From Chryseobacterium cheonjiense (GTDB taxonomy: Bacteria; Bacteroidota; Bacteroidia; Flavobacteriales; Weeksellaceae), in assembly GCF_012927265.1 (NCBI RefSeq), contig NZ_JABBGF010000003.1, forward strand, positions 248,001 to 312,000: a stretch of 64,000 bases of DNA, in the 5' to 3' direction. The notes beneath the pieces were generated by a model, which saw only the letters and a program-made list of their open reading frames with translations, was not told the DNA's origin and searched no databases. Made by a program: the position numbers and the translations under genes. Shown here in pieces: positions 52,579-62,903 of this stretch. Each line of letters begins with the position of its first letter. The stretch's first letter is position 1.

Positions 52579-54471
52579 TTACTTCTCCAGTTGCTTATAG
52601 CTTCTTTGAATAAAATCGGTAAGCTCTTTTCCTTTCAATAAATTCTGGGAAAGCTTTGCCAGATCCAGAGCATGCTGAATCAGACCTGTTTTTTCTTCTG
52701 TATTTTCTGCTTTCAGAATTTGACCTGCAAATTCACTGTTGGAATTAACCACAAGATTATACATTTCCGGGAATCCTCCCATTCCGAACATTCCACCGCC
52801 GCCGGTTGCCTGCATATCTTTCATTCTCCTCATGAATTCAGGCTGCGTGATAGTGAATGGAGCATCTGTACTGTCAAGATCTTCAAGCTGAACGGTAAAC
52901 TTCTTATCGGTGATCGCTTCTTCAACAGATTTTTTTAATGATTCTTTTTCCGTTTCATTTAATTTAGCAATAACGGGCTCGTCTTTTTTGATCAGATTAT
53001 TGATGTGATCGGCGTCTACTCTTGCAAAAGAAATTTTCTCTTTTGAAGTTTCCAGTTTTTGGATCACGTGAGGAATGATCGGAGAATCTAAAAGAAGCAC
53101 TTCATATCCTTTATCTTTTGCCGCCTGGATATAACTGTGTTGTTCATCTTCATTAGAAGCGTAAAGAACAATAAGATTACCGTCTTTATCGGTTTGATTA
53201 GGCTTAATTTTTTCTTCTAATTCATTCCATAGGAAATATTTTCCGTCTGTAGTTGGGTAAAGGGTAAATTTATCCGATTTTTCGGCAAATTTTTCTTCCG
53301 TAACGATTCCATACTCAATAACGACTTTGATGTCATTCCATTTCTTTTCGTAATCTTCCCGATTTTCATTAATAAGAGAAGACATTTTGTCGGCCACTTT
53401 CTTAGTGATATAAGAAGAAATTTTCTTTACGGCACCATCTGCCTGCAGGTATGAACGGGAAACATTTAGCGGAATATCCGGAGAATCAATTACCCCGCGA
53501 AGAAGCATTAAGAAATCCGGAACAATACCTTTTACCTCATCGGTTACAAAAACCTGGTTTTGGTACAGCTGGATTTTATCTTTTTCAATATTTAAATTGT
53601 TGCTCAGTTTAGGGAAGAATAAAATTCCGGTAAGGTTGAATGGGTAATCAACATTCAAATGGATGTTAAATAAAGGCTCCTCAAACTGCATCGGATACAA
53701 TTCATGATAGAATTTCATGTAATCCTCATTGGTCAGCTCACTTGGAGCGATTGTCCATGCCGGAGTCGGATTGTTGATGATATTGTCAATTTCTTCTGTC
53801 TCTGCAACAGCATCTTCCGGCGCATCCTCCGGTAGAGGCAGCGTATGTGTTTTTGTTCCGAATTTAATAGGAACAGGCATGAATTTGTTATATTTCAACA
53901 ACAGTTCACGGATTTTTGCTTCTTCAAGGAATTCAACAGAATCTTCAGCAATATGAAGAATGATTTCTGTTCCACGCTCTGTTTTATCTGTTGTTTCTTC
54001 TAAAGTGAATTCCGGGCTGCCGTCGCAGATCCATCGAACTGCAGGCTCATCTTTATAAGACTTTGTCAGAATTTCAACTTTTTCGGCAACCATAAACGCA
54101 GAATAGAATCCAAGTCCGAAATGTCCGATAATTCCGGAATCTTTCGCCGTGTCCTTATATTTTTCCAAAAACTCTTCAGCTCCTGAAAACGCTACCTGAT
54201 TGATGTATTTTTCAACCTCCTCACCAGTCATCCCGATTCCCTGATCAATAATATGAAGCACCTTGTGCTCTTTATCGATCTTCACTTCAATTTTCGGATT
54301 CCCGTATTCAACCTTTGCTTCTCCGATGCTTGTTAAGTGCTTTAATTTCAAAGTCGCATCCGTTGCATTGGAGATCAATTCTCTTAAGAATATTTCGTGG
54401 TCACTGTAAAGAAATTTTTTAATTAAGGGAAAAATATTTTCCACTGATACATTAATATTTCCTTTAGTCAT
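52579..54471 (-). CDS. htpG: Hsp90-family chaperone HtpG
   Basis: The 630-residue protein is full length. The GHKL ATPase domain shows LRELISNATDATLKL, IIDQGIGMTGEEV and GHFGLGFYSAFMVAEKV; the middle domain has DEVKGIVPDFLMLLRGVIDSPDIPLNVSRSYLQ. The very C-terminal end lacks MEEVD, as in all bacterial forms. It is a dimeric ATP-driven chaperone in the cytoplasm. No TANNTTTG box precedes it; instead there is TGTCAAAATGTCA at 54530-54542, similar to an element before groS. Confidence 0.97.
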   Translation of the reverse strand: MTKGNINVSVENIFPLIKKFLYSDHEIFLRELISNATDATLKLKHLTSIGEAKVEYGNPKIEVKIDKEHKVLHIIDQGIGMTGEEVEKYINQVAFSGAEEFLEKYKDTAKDSGIIGHFGLGFYSAFMVAEKVEILTKSYKDEPAVRWICDGSPEFTLEETTDKTERGTEIILHIAEDSVEFLEEAKIRELLLKYNKFMPVPIKFGTKTHTLPLPEDAPEDAVAETEEIDNIINNPTPAWTIAPSELTNEDYMKFYHELYPMQFEEPLFNIHLNVDYPFNLTGILFFPKLSNNLNIEKDKIQLYQNQVFVTDEVKGIVPDFLMLLRGVIDSPDIPLNVSRSYLQADGAVKKISSYITKKVADKMSSLINENREDYEKKWNDIKVVIEYGIVTEEKFAEKSDKFTLYPTTDGKYFLWNELEEKIKPNQTDKDGNLIVLYASNEDEQHSYIQAAKDKGYEVLLLDSPIIPHVIQKLETSKEKISFARVDADHINNLIKKDEPVIAKLNETEKESLKKSVEEAITDKKFTVQLEDLDSTDAPFTITQPEFMRRMKDMQATGGGGMFGMGGFPEMYNLVVNSNSEFAGQILKAENTEEKTGLIQHALDLAKLSQNLLKGKELTDFIQRSYKQLEK

Positions 54472-54529
54472 AATAATTTAGTTTTGATTTTGCTTTTATT
54501 TCTCAAAAAAAATACCGTTCGGGAAAAAC

Positions 54530-54542
54530 TGACATTTTGACA
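54530..54542. promoter_or_regulatory. Candidate heat-shock element before htpG
   Basis: TGTCAAAATGTCA on the minus strand, a direct repeat of TGTCA separated by AAA, lies about 60 bases before the htpG ATG. A one-base variant precedes groS at 4794-4806. Between it and htpG is GG-N10-GA, a weaker form of the -24/-12 pattern seen for groS. Confidence 0.4.
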
Positions 54543-54704
54543 TTTTTATATTTAATTAAGAACGACTTTTATATAGCTTAAATTCCATTCCTTCGGAGGA
54601 GTGTCTAAAATTCAAATGGTTTTGAAGGGTGGTTCAATAAACTAGAACAATCATTATTCATTCAGAAAGTTATCACACTGACAGAATATCTTCCGCTTAA
54701 AACT

Positions 54705-54735
54705 AAAAAAGACAGCCTTTTCAGACTGTCTTTTA
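54705..54735 (-). terminator. Terminator of recA
   Basis: AAAAGACAG / CTGTCTTTT arms with a ten-base loop and flanking A/T runs, 20 bases after the recA stop. Confidence 0.85.
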
Positions 54736-54753
54736 ATATTTTAAAACAAATAA

Positions 54754-55755
54754 TTACTTGTTTTTTAATTCTTCCTTGATTTTATTTTCAAGCTCTTCGG
54801 AAAGTTCAGGATTGTCTTTCAGCACATCTTTCACCGCATCACGGCCCTGTCCAAGCTTTGTATCTTCATAGCTGAACCAAGATCCGCTTTTCTTTACGAT
54901 TCCCTGTTCTACAGCCTGATCCAGGATTTCTCCGGTTTTGGAAACTCCTTCTCCGTACATGATGTCAAATTCTGCCTGTTTGAAAGGTGGAGCAACTTTA
55001 TTTTTTACAATTTTCACCTTTACGCGGCTACCGACAGCTTCATCACCATTTTTAATCGGTGCGCTCGCTTTTCTGATATCTACTCTTACGGAAGCGTAGA
55101 ATTTCAAGGCATTACCACCGGTTGTTGTTTCAGGATTTCCGAACATCACCCCGATTTTTTCTCTCAGCTGGTTAATGAAAATTACGGTACATTTCGTCCT
55201 TGAAATCGTTGCCGTTAGTTTTCTCAACGCCTGAGACATCAATCTTGCATGAAGACCCATTTTTGAATCTCCCATTTCGCCTTCAATTTCCGCTTTTGGT
55301 GTAAGTGCTGCAACCGAGTCAATAACTACAATATCAATAGCTCCGGAACGGATCAGGTTGTCGGCAATTTCCAAAGCCTGTTCCCCGTTATCCGGCTGGG
55401 AAATGATAAGGTTTTCCAGATCAATTCCTAATTTTGCAGCATATGTTCTGTCGAAAGCATGCTCTGCATCAATAAATGCGGCAATTCCTCCTGCTTTCTG
55501 AGCCTCTGCAATCGCATGAAGAGTCAATGTTGTTTTACCGGAAGATTCAGGACCATAGATCTCAATGATTCTTCCTCTTGGATAACCGCCCACTCCAAGA
55601 GCGATATCCAATCCTAATGATCCGGAAGGAATCACTTCAATGGTATTGTCCACAGAGCTGTCGCCCAAGGTCATTACCGTTCCTTTTCCGTATGTTTTAT
55701 CTAGCTTGTCAAGCACCAGTGCCAGTGCTTTTTTCTTGTCGTCTATATTACTCAT
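54754..55755 (-). CDS. recA: Recombinase RecA
   Basis: The 333-residue protein is full length: Walker [10 protein letters not shown] near residue 70, Walker [11 protein letters not shown], loop-1 [10 protein letters not shown], loop-2 [22 protein letters not shown], and an acidic Lys/Glu C-terminus ([17 protein letters not shown]). It drives strand exchange and SOS induction. A TATTTTTG box lies 20 bases upstream. No LexA-like operator was recognised before it. Confidence 0.98.
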   Translation of the reverse strand: MSNIDDKKKALALVLDKLDKTYGKGTVMTLGDSSVDNTIEVIPSGSLGLDIALGVGGYPRGRIIEIYGPESSGKTTLTLHAIAEAQKAGGIAAFIDAEHAFDRTYAAKLGIDLENLIISQPDNGEQALEIADNLIRSGAIDIVVIDSVAALTPKAEIEGEMGDSKMGLHARLMSQALRKLTATISRTKCTVIFINQLREKIGVMFGNPETTTGGNALKFYASVRVDIRKASAPIKNGDEAVGSRVKVKIVKNKVAPPFKQAEFDIMYGEGVSKTGEILDQAVEQGIVKKSGSWFSYEDTKLGQGRDAVKDVLKDNPELSEELENKIKEELKNK

Positions 55756-55774
55756 CTGTTGTTAAATAATTTAT

Positions 55775-55782
55775 CAAAAATA
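55775..55782 (-). promoter_or_regulatory. -7 box of recA
   Basis: TATTTTTG on the minus strand matches TANNTTTG. Confidence 0.5.
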
Positions 55783-55945
55783 CAAAAAAATACAGTGAAA
55801 AACTAATATTGCATACCATTAAAACCAGTTTTTATAGTTAAAAAAATGATAAAATTTTAATACGGCAATTCATTTTTTAATTTTCGGACAAAGTTATTTT
55901 TTTTAATCTTTCCAAATGTAAATCATCAAGACTATCAGAGGCTTA

Positions 55946-57142
55946 CTAATGGAAAACTGAATTATCAGTAATGCTGAGATAGTCTGTCAATACTTTCATC
56001 TGGTCTTTATTTCCTTTTCTGATTCTCAGGTCCCGGCTCACTATTTTATTGTAAATTTTGTTGATCATTTTTTTGGTAACCGGAAAGGCATTTCTGTTGC
56101 TTACCTCCGGAATCTGCAGTCTTTTGCAAACCTCGTCGTCCAGTAAAAACCAGGTGCAGGAAATATGCAGATAGCGAAGGTTTTTCCTTTGGAATTTGTA
56201 TTTTAAAATAGGGTTTTCAAGGGATTCGTTCAATAATGAATGGGCGAGGAGTACTGAGTCTTTATCTGCAGGGGGCTGAATAGAAGTCCACATATAGAAA
56301 AATTCAGCAGCCTGTTTTTTGTTGTCCGGTAATAGTTTTTCAGGGATTCCCAGAAGATACCCTACATATTTCCAGAGATGAAAAAGTCCTTTTTCCTCTT
56401 CTAGGGAGAAGGTGTTCCCAAGCTTATGAAGGCTGTGCAGAAAAACCAGACTGAACCCGATATAAGTTGCCATCATATCCCAGGAATTAATAGGTTCGCC
56501 CCAGTTTTCTGTATCCCAGTTTTGGTAATGTTTTCTGATGAAAAGTCTTGCGTAAGAATGAATTAATCTTGTTTTAATCGCAAACTCATAGCCTTTATGA
56601 TGAAGTTCCAGTGCGTTGTACCGTGTAACATTTACCCAAAAATCCAGTGTTTCGGAAAGTCTTTTAACGGCGCCTTTTTTTAAAGCTTCGGTTATGATAA
56701 GCGGTTTGTTCAGGTAGGCAAAATCATATCCTCCCATCAGGCAGTAATCCCGAAGGGAAATCAGGGAATCCAGATTGGCCCTCATACAGAGTTCGGCACC
56801 GCTTTTTAATAAACCATAATCCAGCCATTCCGGAACTGTTTCTGTCTGGGAAAACATTTGTCTGGCGCTTTCCGGAATATTTTTATTTTCGGAAATACCT
56901 TTTCGAATATATTCTTCTATTTCTTTCGAAGCCTCCCGGAAATTTTTGGTAAAATAAATATCTTTTACAACCTGGTCTCCCGTTTCATCCACGTGATAAA
57001 AATAGGGTGAGAATTTTTCAAAATCCCTTAAACTTACTTCGGCTCCCGAAAAATCGATCAGCAGCTTTCCATTACCTTTTGTCCAGAAGTCTTTAAAATG
57101 CGGTGAATCTTTATAACGAGGCTGTACATTGGTGGTTTTCAT
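55946..57142 (-). CDS. MpaB/DUF2236-family oxygenase-like protein
   Basis: The 398-residue protein resembles the oxygenase MpaB / rubber oxygenase catalytic family: ISLRDYCLMGGYDFAYLNKPLIIT, FWVNVTRYN, ALELHHKGYEFAIKTRLIHSYARLFIRKH, containing the His residues that bind haem in Lcp-type enzymes, and NSWDMMATYIGFSLVFLHSLHKLG. The start at 57142 gives MKTTNVQPRYKD; a start at 57193 adds 17 unrelated residues. There is no signal peptide. Substrate and activity are unknown. It stands alone, upstream of recA in the same direction but with its own spacing. Confidence 0.8.
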   Translation of the reverse strand: MKTTNVQPRYKDSPHFKDFWTKGNGKLLIDFSGAEVSLRDFEKFSPYFYHVDETGDQVVKDIYFTKNFREASKEIEEYIRKGISENKNIPESARQMFSQTETVPEWLDYGLLKSGAELCMRANLDSLISLRDYCLMGGYDFAYLNKPLIITEALKKGAVKRLSETLDFWVNVTRYNALELHHKGYEFAIKTRLIHSYARLFIRKHYQNWDTENWGEPINSWDMMATYIGFSLVFLHSLHKLGNTFSLEEEKGLFHLWKYVGYLLGIPEKLLPDNKKQAAEFFYMWTSIQPPADKDSVLLAHSLLNESLENPILKYKFQRKNLRYLHISCTWFLLDDEVCKRLQIPEVSNRNAFPVTKKMINKIYNKIVSRDLRIRKGNKDQMKVLTDYLSITDNSVFH

Positions 57143-57280
57143 TACAATAAAAATACAAGTTTTACGCCGAAAAGAGAAGGTGAGATTTGTCATTCATCTT
57201 ATCAGGCTCCTGAAAAATACCACAAACGGGTAATTTCTTTGTGTTGAAGGATTTTGAAAATTTGTATAAAATTATTTATC

Positions 57281-58561
57281 ATGAAAACAAAAATTTTATT
57301 GCTGTTGCTGATGTTTTCAATTGGCATGGCGTTCGGACAAGGGGAGAGAACAAAATATCTTGATAGTTTGCTTAATAAATTGGTTAAATATGATAATGCC
57401 TATATTAATGACACCAATTCACTAGTCTCGGCATATACATTTAGTCAGATGGTCAAAAAAGATTTTTCGTTGTTGGTTACCGGGTCTGCAGAAAATACAC
57501 AAGTGGGAAAATATGCAGCCCTATCGGTTGATAAAAATGAACAGAGTTTTTCTTTTAGTCCTATTAACTATATTATTAATGGCAACGATGCTTCTAAACC
57601 ATTTAAACATGTATTGGCAATAAATGCAAACGGAAAGCTTAATAATGATGGGTTTTTTGATTTTTCTGACAGAAAGAAGCTTCAGATTGGCGGAAGTTGG
57701 ACTTCTCTCTGGTATTCTCGTTACAGTTTTCCAAAAAATAAAGTGAAGTACAGGCAAATATATGGTTTGGTAAAAGATAATATACTGAATAATGTTGAAG
57801 GCACAGATGATTTGGAAAAACTTGTAAATAATGAAAGAAATGTTGGAGATTATAAAAATCTGTACCACCAGGAAGTAGAAAAATATGAAGATGCATTATA
57901 TAAGAATTATTGGACAAGAAAAGTTTTAGCCTGGACTAAACTTGATATTGGATATTCGGAAGATAAACTCAAAATTGTAGATAGTATTAATGTGCAGAAT
58001 TCTGTGATGGAGCCAATTAATAAAAATATAAAAGGCGCCTACTTTTCCTTGTCAGGAAATATATTTTATGGCTTAAAAAATGGCTTTAGTTTTTATTTAA
58101 ATGCCCAATTGGCATATTCGAGGAAAACTTCTCTATCTGAAATATTTTCAACAGTCGACTGGAATAAAGTTATGTATGGAGGGGGAACTAATAATACAGT
58201 TTATTATGATATGGGCGAGCAAAGTGTTTATATCGCCGATCTTACTAAATTTGAAAAAAAATATAAGCGTGATGTAGCGGTACAACTTTTATGCTTTGTA
58301 CCATTAGGGCAACAGAACTTAATCGGTTTGGATCTGTCATATCAAAATAAACAATTTATTACACCGGGTACAAAAACGTTTACGAGCAATAAAAATATTT
58401 ATAGTGTGGGAATTATGTTTCCTTTGAGAGATAAGGATGGTAAAATAACAATAAATATTGAGCCTTTCTGGAAATCGACATCCTTCGATAATTATGATTC
58501 AGGATTGGATGAAAGTTTTTGGGGAGTTAAGTTTGGTGTTCCTCTTAACCAGATATTTTAA
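57281..58561 (+). CDS. Secreted hypothetical protein
   Basis: The 426-residue protein has a signal peptide (MKTKILLLLLMFSIGMAFGQ) chosen by the ATG at 57281. The mature part is rich in Asn, Lys, Tyr and Ser and appears beta-rich toward the C-terminus (AYFSLSGNIFYGLKNGFSFYLN, LIGLDLSYQNKQF, YSVGIMFPLRDKDG), which suggests an outer-membrane barrel. I do not recognise a family. Codon use is more AT-rich than in the neighbouring core genes, which may mean recent acquisition. It converges on gapA. Confidence 0.7.
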   Translation: MKTKILLLLLMFSIGMAFGQGERTKYLDSLLNKLVKYDNAYINDTNSLVSAYTFSQMVKKDFSLLVTGSAENTQVGKYAALSVDKNEQSFSFSPINYIINGNDASKPFKHVLAINANGKLNNDGFFDFSDRKKLQIGGSWTSLWYSRYSFPKNKVKYRQIYGLVKDNILNNVEGTDDLEKLVNNERNVGDYKNLYHQEVEKYEDALYKNYWTRKVLAWTKLDIGYSEDKLKIVDSINVQNSVMEPINKNIKGAYFSLSGNIFYGLKNGFSFYLNAQLAYSRKTSLSEIFSTVDWNKVMYGGGTNNTVYYDMGEQSVYIADLTKFEKKYKRDVAVQLLCFVPLGQQNLIGLDLSYQNKQFITPGTKTFTSNKNIYSVGIMFPLRDKDGKITINIEPFWKSTSFDNYDSGLDESFWGVKFGVPLNQIF

Positions 58562-58589
58562 AATGAATGGTAATAATAATGTACAAAAC

Positions 58590-58619
58590 CAAAAAAACCT
58601 TCCCATCGGGAAGGTTTTA
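58590..58619. terminator. Bidirectional terminator between the gene at 57281 and gapA
   Basis: AAACCTTCCC-ATC-GGGAAGGTTT stem with flanking A and T runs. Confidence 0.9.
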
Positions 58620-58643
58620 TATTACTCATTGCTTGTTTACAAA

Positions 58644-59669
<1,026 letters not shown>

Positions 59670-59677
59670 TTAAAATA

Positions 59678-60664
59678 TTAGATTGCTAAAATTTCTGAAA
59701 TCAACAGAAGATCTTTATTGATTTCATTGTGTTTTTTAATGGCTTCTTCAATCGGTGTATATACCAAATCATTAGAACGCATCCCTGCCATTACATTATT
59801 TTGTCCTTCCATCAGTCCCGTTACGGCACCATAGCCCAATCGGCTTGCCAAAACCCTGTCGGCACAGCTTGGTGAGCCTCCTCTCTGCATATGTCCTAAG
59901 ATTGCAACACGAATATCATAATCCGGGAATTCCTGCTTGGTTTTTTCAGCAAGTTCATAAACGTTTGCTAATTTTTCACCTTCAGCTACCACAACAATAC
60001 TGGATGCTTTTCCTGTTTTTTCAGCATTTCTGAAATTATTGAAGAGTTCATCGATGCTGTCTTTTCTTTCAGGGATTAAAATATCCAGTGCCCCTGTTGC
60101 CAATCCGCTGTTTAGTGCAATAAACCCTGCATCACGGCCCATCACTTCTACAAAGAAGACCCTGTTGTGTGAGGTTGCTGTATCACGGATTTTGTCAATC
60201 GCTTCCATGGCTGTATTTAAAGCCGTATCATAGCCGATCGTATTATCGGTTCCGAAGATATCATTATCAATGGTTCCCGGTATCCCGATTACCCTGATCC
60301 CGAATTCTTCATTAAAAATTTTGGCTCCCGTAAAGGTTCCGTCACCACCAATGCATACCAATCCGTCGATACCCAGCTTCACACAATTGTCGTAAGCTTT
60401 CTGACGGCCTTCTTTGGTTCTAAATTCCATGGATCTGGCAGATTTCAGAATCGTTCCGCCCTGATTGATTATATTTTTTACGGAACGGGGGCCCATTTTA
60501 AGGAAATCTCCGTTGATAAGACCATTATAGCCTTCTCTAACTCCGTAGCATTCGATATTGTAATAATTTGCGGTTCTCACCACCGCCCTTAATGCTGCAT
60601 TCATACCCGGAGAATCACCTCCAGAGGTAAGAACTGCAATTTTTTTTACAGCACTCTCTTTCAT
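59678..60664 (-). CDS. pfkA: 6-phosphofructokinase
   Basis: The 328-residue protein is an ATP-type PfkA: TSGGDSPGMNAALRA for ATP binding, CIGGDGTFTGA, GIPGTIDNDI with the catalytic Asp, FFVEVMGRDAGFIAL, and LGHMQRGGSPS. It phosphorylates fructose-6-phosphate. First gene of the pfkA-gapA operon, with TAAATTTG upstream. Confidence 0.97.
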   Translation of the reverse strand: MKESAVKKIAVLTSGGDSPGMNAALRAVVRTANYYNIECYGVREGYNGLINGDFLKMGPRSVKNIINQGGTILKSARSMEFRTKEGRQKAYDNCVKLGIDGLVCIGGDGTFTGAKIFNEEFGIRVIGIPGTIDNDIFGTDNTIGYDTALNTAMEAIDKIRDTATSHNRVFFVEVMGRDAGFIALNSGLATGALDILIPERKDSIDELFNNFRNAEKTGKASSIVVVAEGEKLANVYELAEKTKQEFPDYDIRVAILGHMQRGGSPSCADRVLASRLGYGAVTGLMEGQNNVMAGMRSNDLVYTPIEEAIKKHNEINKDLLLISEILAI

Positions 60665-60684
60665 CTAGTAAAAAGTTTCGAACA

Positions 60685-60692
60685 CAAATTTA
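60685..60692 (-). promoter_or_regulatory. -7 box of pfkA-gapA
   Basis: TAAATTTG on the minus strand matches TANNTTTG, 21 bases before the pfkA ATG. Confidence 0.5.
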
Positions 60693-60744
60693 CAAAAACA
60701 AGTTCAGATAATAACAGTATGTTGAGAAGAGTTTTGGATATTCA

Positions 60745-61617
60745 TTATTTAAAATGTCTAAAATTTACCGATCTGAAAAGATATCTTGCCGTAGCAATTT
60801 CCGGCGCATCAACATCCAGCTGATACCATGGTGAAATTGTTTTCCGGAAAGGATTCGAAATAATATGAACAGATTGTGCAGGTGTGAAACCTTCTCCCAG
60901 AAGATATAGTTTTTCACCTTTATTATTTGTGCATACTCCGGTAATGAAAACCACGTGGCCGGGACTTCGGGGTGTAATCAGGATATCTCCGGTTTTGAGC
61001 TTTCTGTTGTCAGTTACAGACAGTGTTTCCTTGTTTAATGATATCGTTCCCGCATAGTTGAAAATCAGGTCCAGATAATTTCTGAAATTAGTATACGAAT
61101 CATCAAATCCTGCAGTTTTTCTGAAACTCACAGCGCTGCCGTTTACAAAAGCTCTTATCCCGTTTTTATAGTCATTCCAGGAAACGAGATCACCGCTGGT
61201 AAAATGAAACTGTATTGTATCAAATTTTTTGGTTTTAAATAAATATTCTGCTCTTAGTCGAATAACAGCATCAGCACACTGCTGAAGATCCCTGTTTCCT
61301 GTATCAAGATCAAAAACCGCTTCATGAAGGTGTTGTGTTCCGATTTTATTACCGTCATATCTCAGAATGGGACTTCTGTATGGCTTTAAGGGAAATTGTT
61401 CAATAAAATATCCGAAAGAACCAGGCCGTTCTTCTACCCACTCGTAGCCTTCCGGAGCCGGAAATCTTTCTTTTATGGCGTTTTTGTTCTTATTGATTTT
61501 CAGTTGAATATCTTGAGAATCTTCATTTATTTTAGTTGAATTTTTATTCTCTGCTTTTTTCTCGCTACAGCTGCTGATTAATAATAAGAAAGTAATTCCC
61601 CAAATAATTTTTTTCAT
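60745..61617 (-). CDS. DUF4846-family lipoprotein
   Basis: The 290-residue protein has a lipoprotein signal (MKKIIWGITFLLLISSC, lipid Cys at 17) followed by a Lys/Asn linker and a domain matching DUF4846: RFPAPEGYEW, LRYDGNKIGTQHLHEAVFDLD, QQCADAVIRLRAEYLF, and KTGDILITPRSPGHVVFITG. The last part resembles a beta-barrel with a conserved His. Function unknown. It lies 80 bases before pfkA in the same direction, with a promoter between. Confidence 0.85.
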   Translation of the reverse strand: MKKIIWGITFLLLISSCSEKKAENKNSTKINEDSQDIQLKINKNKNAIKERFPAPEGYEWVEERPGSFGYFIEQFPLKPYRSPILRYDGNKIGTQHLHEAVFDLDTGNRDLQQCADAVIRLRAEYLFKTKKFDTIQFHFTSGDLVSWNDYKNGIRAFVNGSAVSFRKTAGFDDSYTNFRNYLDLIFNYAGTISLNKETLSVTDNRKLKTGDILITPRSPGHVVFITGVCTNNKGEKLYLLGEGFTPAQSVHIISNPFRKTISPWYQLDVDAPEIATARYLFRSVNFRHFK

Positions 61618-61679
61618 GGTTTATATTTGTCCGAAAGATATAAATAATTCTAAAATCAGATTTACTGCGAGCTGAATGG

Positions 61680-62438
61680 TTACCACTTTTCCGTTAAATA
61701 TTTCCAGTATCGCTTGGGTACATGCTGAACATGCAGCTTCAGATTCTTCCTTTCGACAATATTCGTTTTGGTAAAATACCGCTGCCACAACGTCTGATAG
61801 TTTTTTTCCTGATCATGAAATTTCTGCTCATATTTGTTGAGGTCAATTTTTTCATCAGGATAGAAGAAGTCGCAGGTCTCAAGATCATAAATAATCCCGT
61901 AATTTCTGCGCAAATCATAGATCATCCATTTCTGGTCCTGATATCGGTCTTTAAAATGTTTGCGGATCAATGGAAGTACATTGAAATCGGGATCGATTTT
62001 AGCAAAAAAGACATCGTCCTGCATTTTTTCAAAACGGACAAAAGCGGTCATCCTGTGCCGTTCCCGACTGACAGATTTGCAGATTTTAGCGATCTTTAAA
62101 ATAGCTTCATCAGCGTAATTCTGGAGAATATTTTCATCAGGATATTTTATGGATTGCCTTACCGCAGATAAAATAAGCTGTTCGGCCTCAGGATCTTCCG
62201 ATAAATATACTTTCAGCAATTCATGAATGCCCTGCTTGCTGATGTTTGCTTCGAGTTTATTTAAAACCCTTTCGGATTTATCATTCTGCGTAATCACTTC
62301 ATGAATTTCAGCAAAAATATTTTCCTGATGAAACCGTTCCCTGCTGATAATTTCTACGTCTTTATATTTATATTCAAATACTTCAAATACTGCAGTGAAA
62401 AGTCCGTCGAAACTTCCGTCGTAGAGTAGGGTGGTCAT
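61680..62438 (-). CDS. TIGR03915-type putative DNA repair protein
   Basis: The 252-residue protein matches the family that accompanies a radical-SAM protein: TLLYDGSFDGLFTAVFEVFEYK at the start, then VSRERHRMTAFVRFEKMQDDVFFAKIDPDFNVLPLIRKHFKDRY and WMIYDLRRNYGIIYDL. Members are predicted to act with TIGR03916 radical-SAM proteins in DNA modification or repair; the reaction is not established. The partner is encoded at the right edge, separated by a toxin-antitoxin module. An 8-bp tandem repeat lies 40 bases upstream of its start. Confidence 0.9.
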   Translation of the reverse strand: MTTLLYDGSFDGLFTAVFEVFEYKYKDVEIISRERFHQENIFAEIHEVITQNDKSERVLNKLEANISKQGIHELLKVYLSEDPEAEQLILSAVRQSIKYPDENILQNYADEAILKIAKICKSVSRERHRMTAFVRFEKMQDDVFFAKIDPDFNVLPLIRKHFKDRYQDQKWMIYDLRRNYGIIYDLETCDFFYPDEKIDLNKYEQKFHDQEKNYQTLWQRYFTKTNIVERKNLKLHVQHVPKRYWKYLTEKW

Positions 62439-62461
62439 TTTTTAATATAACAATTTATTAA

Positions 62462-62526
62462 TTGAACAATTGAACAATGTAACAATGTAACAATGTAACA
62501 ATGTAACAATGTAACAATGTAACAAT
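62462..62526. repeat. 8-bp tandem repeat, six perfect copies
   Basis: GTAACAAT occurs six times without change from 62479 to 62526, preceded by two degenerate units (TTGAACAAT, TGAACAAT). It lies directly upstream of the TIGR03915 gene and may change in copy number by slippage. Confidence 0.9.
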
Positions 62527-62607
62527 TTGAGATCTATTTCTCATGCTGAAGCATCTCAATATTTAAATTAAAATTTGAAAATTAATTCATTTATTTCTAA
62601 AAGCTTA

Positions 62608-62903
62608 TCAGAAAAAGTTTGGTATATCCCTGCTTCCATGCAATATCCGCACAATGATGATATGTGTGTCCGACAATCTGTAAAAAATGATATGATTGCC
62701 TTTCGGAAAACTATATAAACCTTGTTTTATTTCATTACGTGTTTTTCCTGATGTTGGATTTAAAAGCAAGCTTTGAAAATTTCCTCTATCTCCAGCAGAT
62801 ATTTTTCAGCCTGATCGAATCCGAAATAATGTACTGTATAATCAAAAATGTCTTCCAGATCTTGGTCTGCCGCTTCAGACAGAATATAGATTCTTTCAGG
62901 CAT
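62608..62903 (-). pseudogene. RelE/ParE-family toxin, frameshifted
   Basis: The ATG at 62903 opens MPERIYILSEAADQDLEDIF, then YTVHYFGFDQAEKYLLEIEEIF, typical of ParE. The frame then reads KACF-stop. Adding one base in the TTTT run (62776-62779 on the plus strand) restores QSLLLNPTSGKTRNEIKQGL, then YSFPKGNHIIFYRLSD and HGSRDIPNFF, a full toxin of about 98 residues. As written the toxin is dead. Its start overlaps the antitoxin stop by eight bases. A homopolymer error in sequencing is also possible. Confidence 0.85.

Noticed and set aside
62462-62526. Regularly spaced repeat that might be a CRISPR array
   Set aside because: Units are 8 bp and directly abutting with no spacers; it is a microsatellite. 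No cas genes are present in the window.
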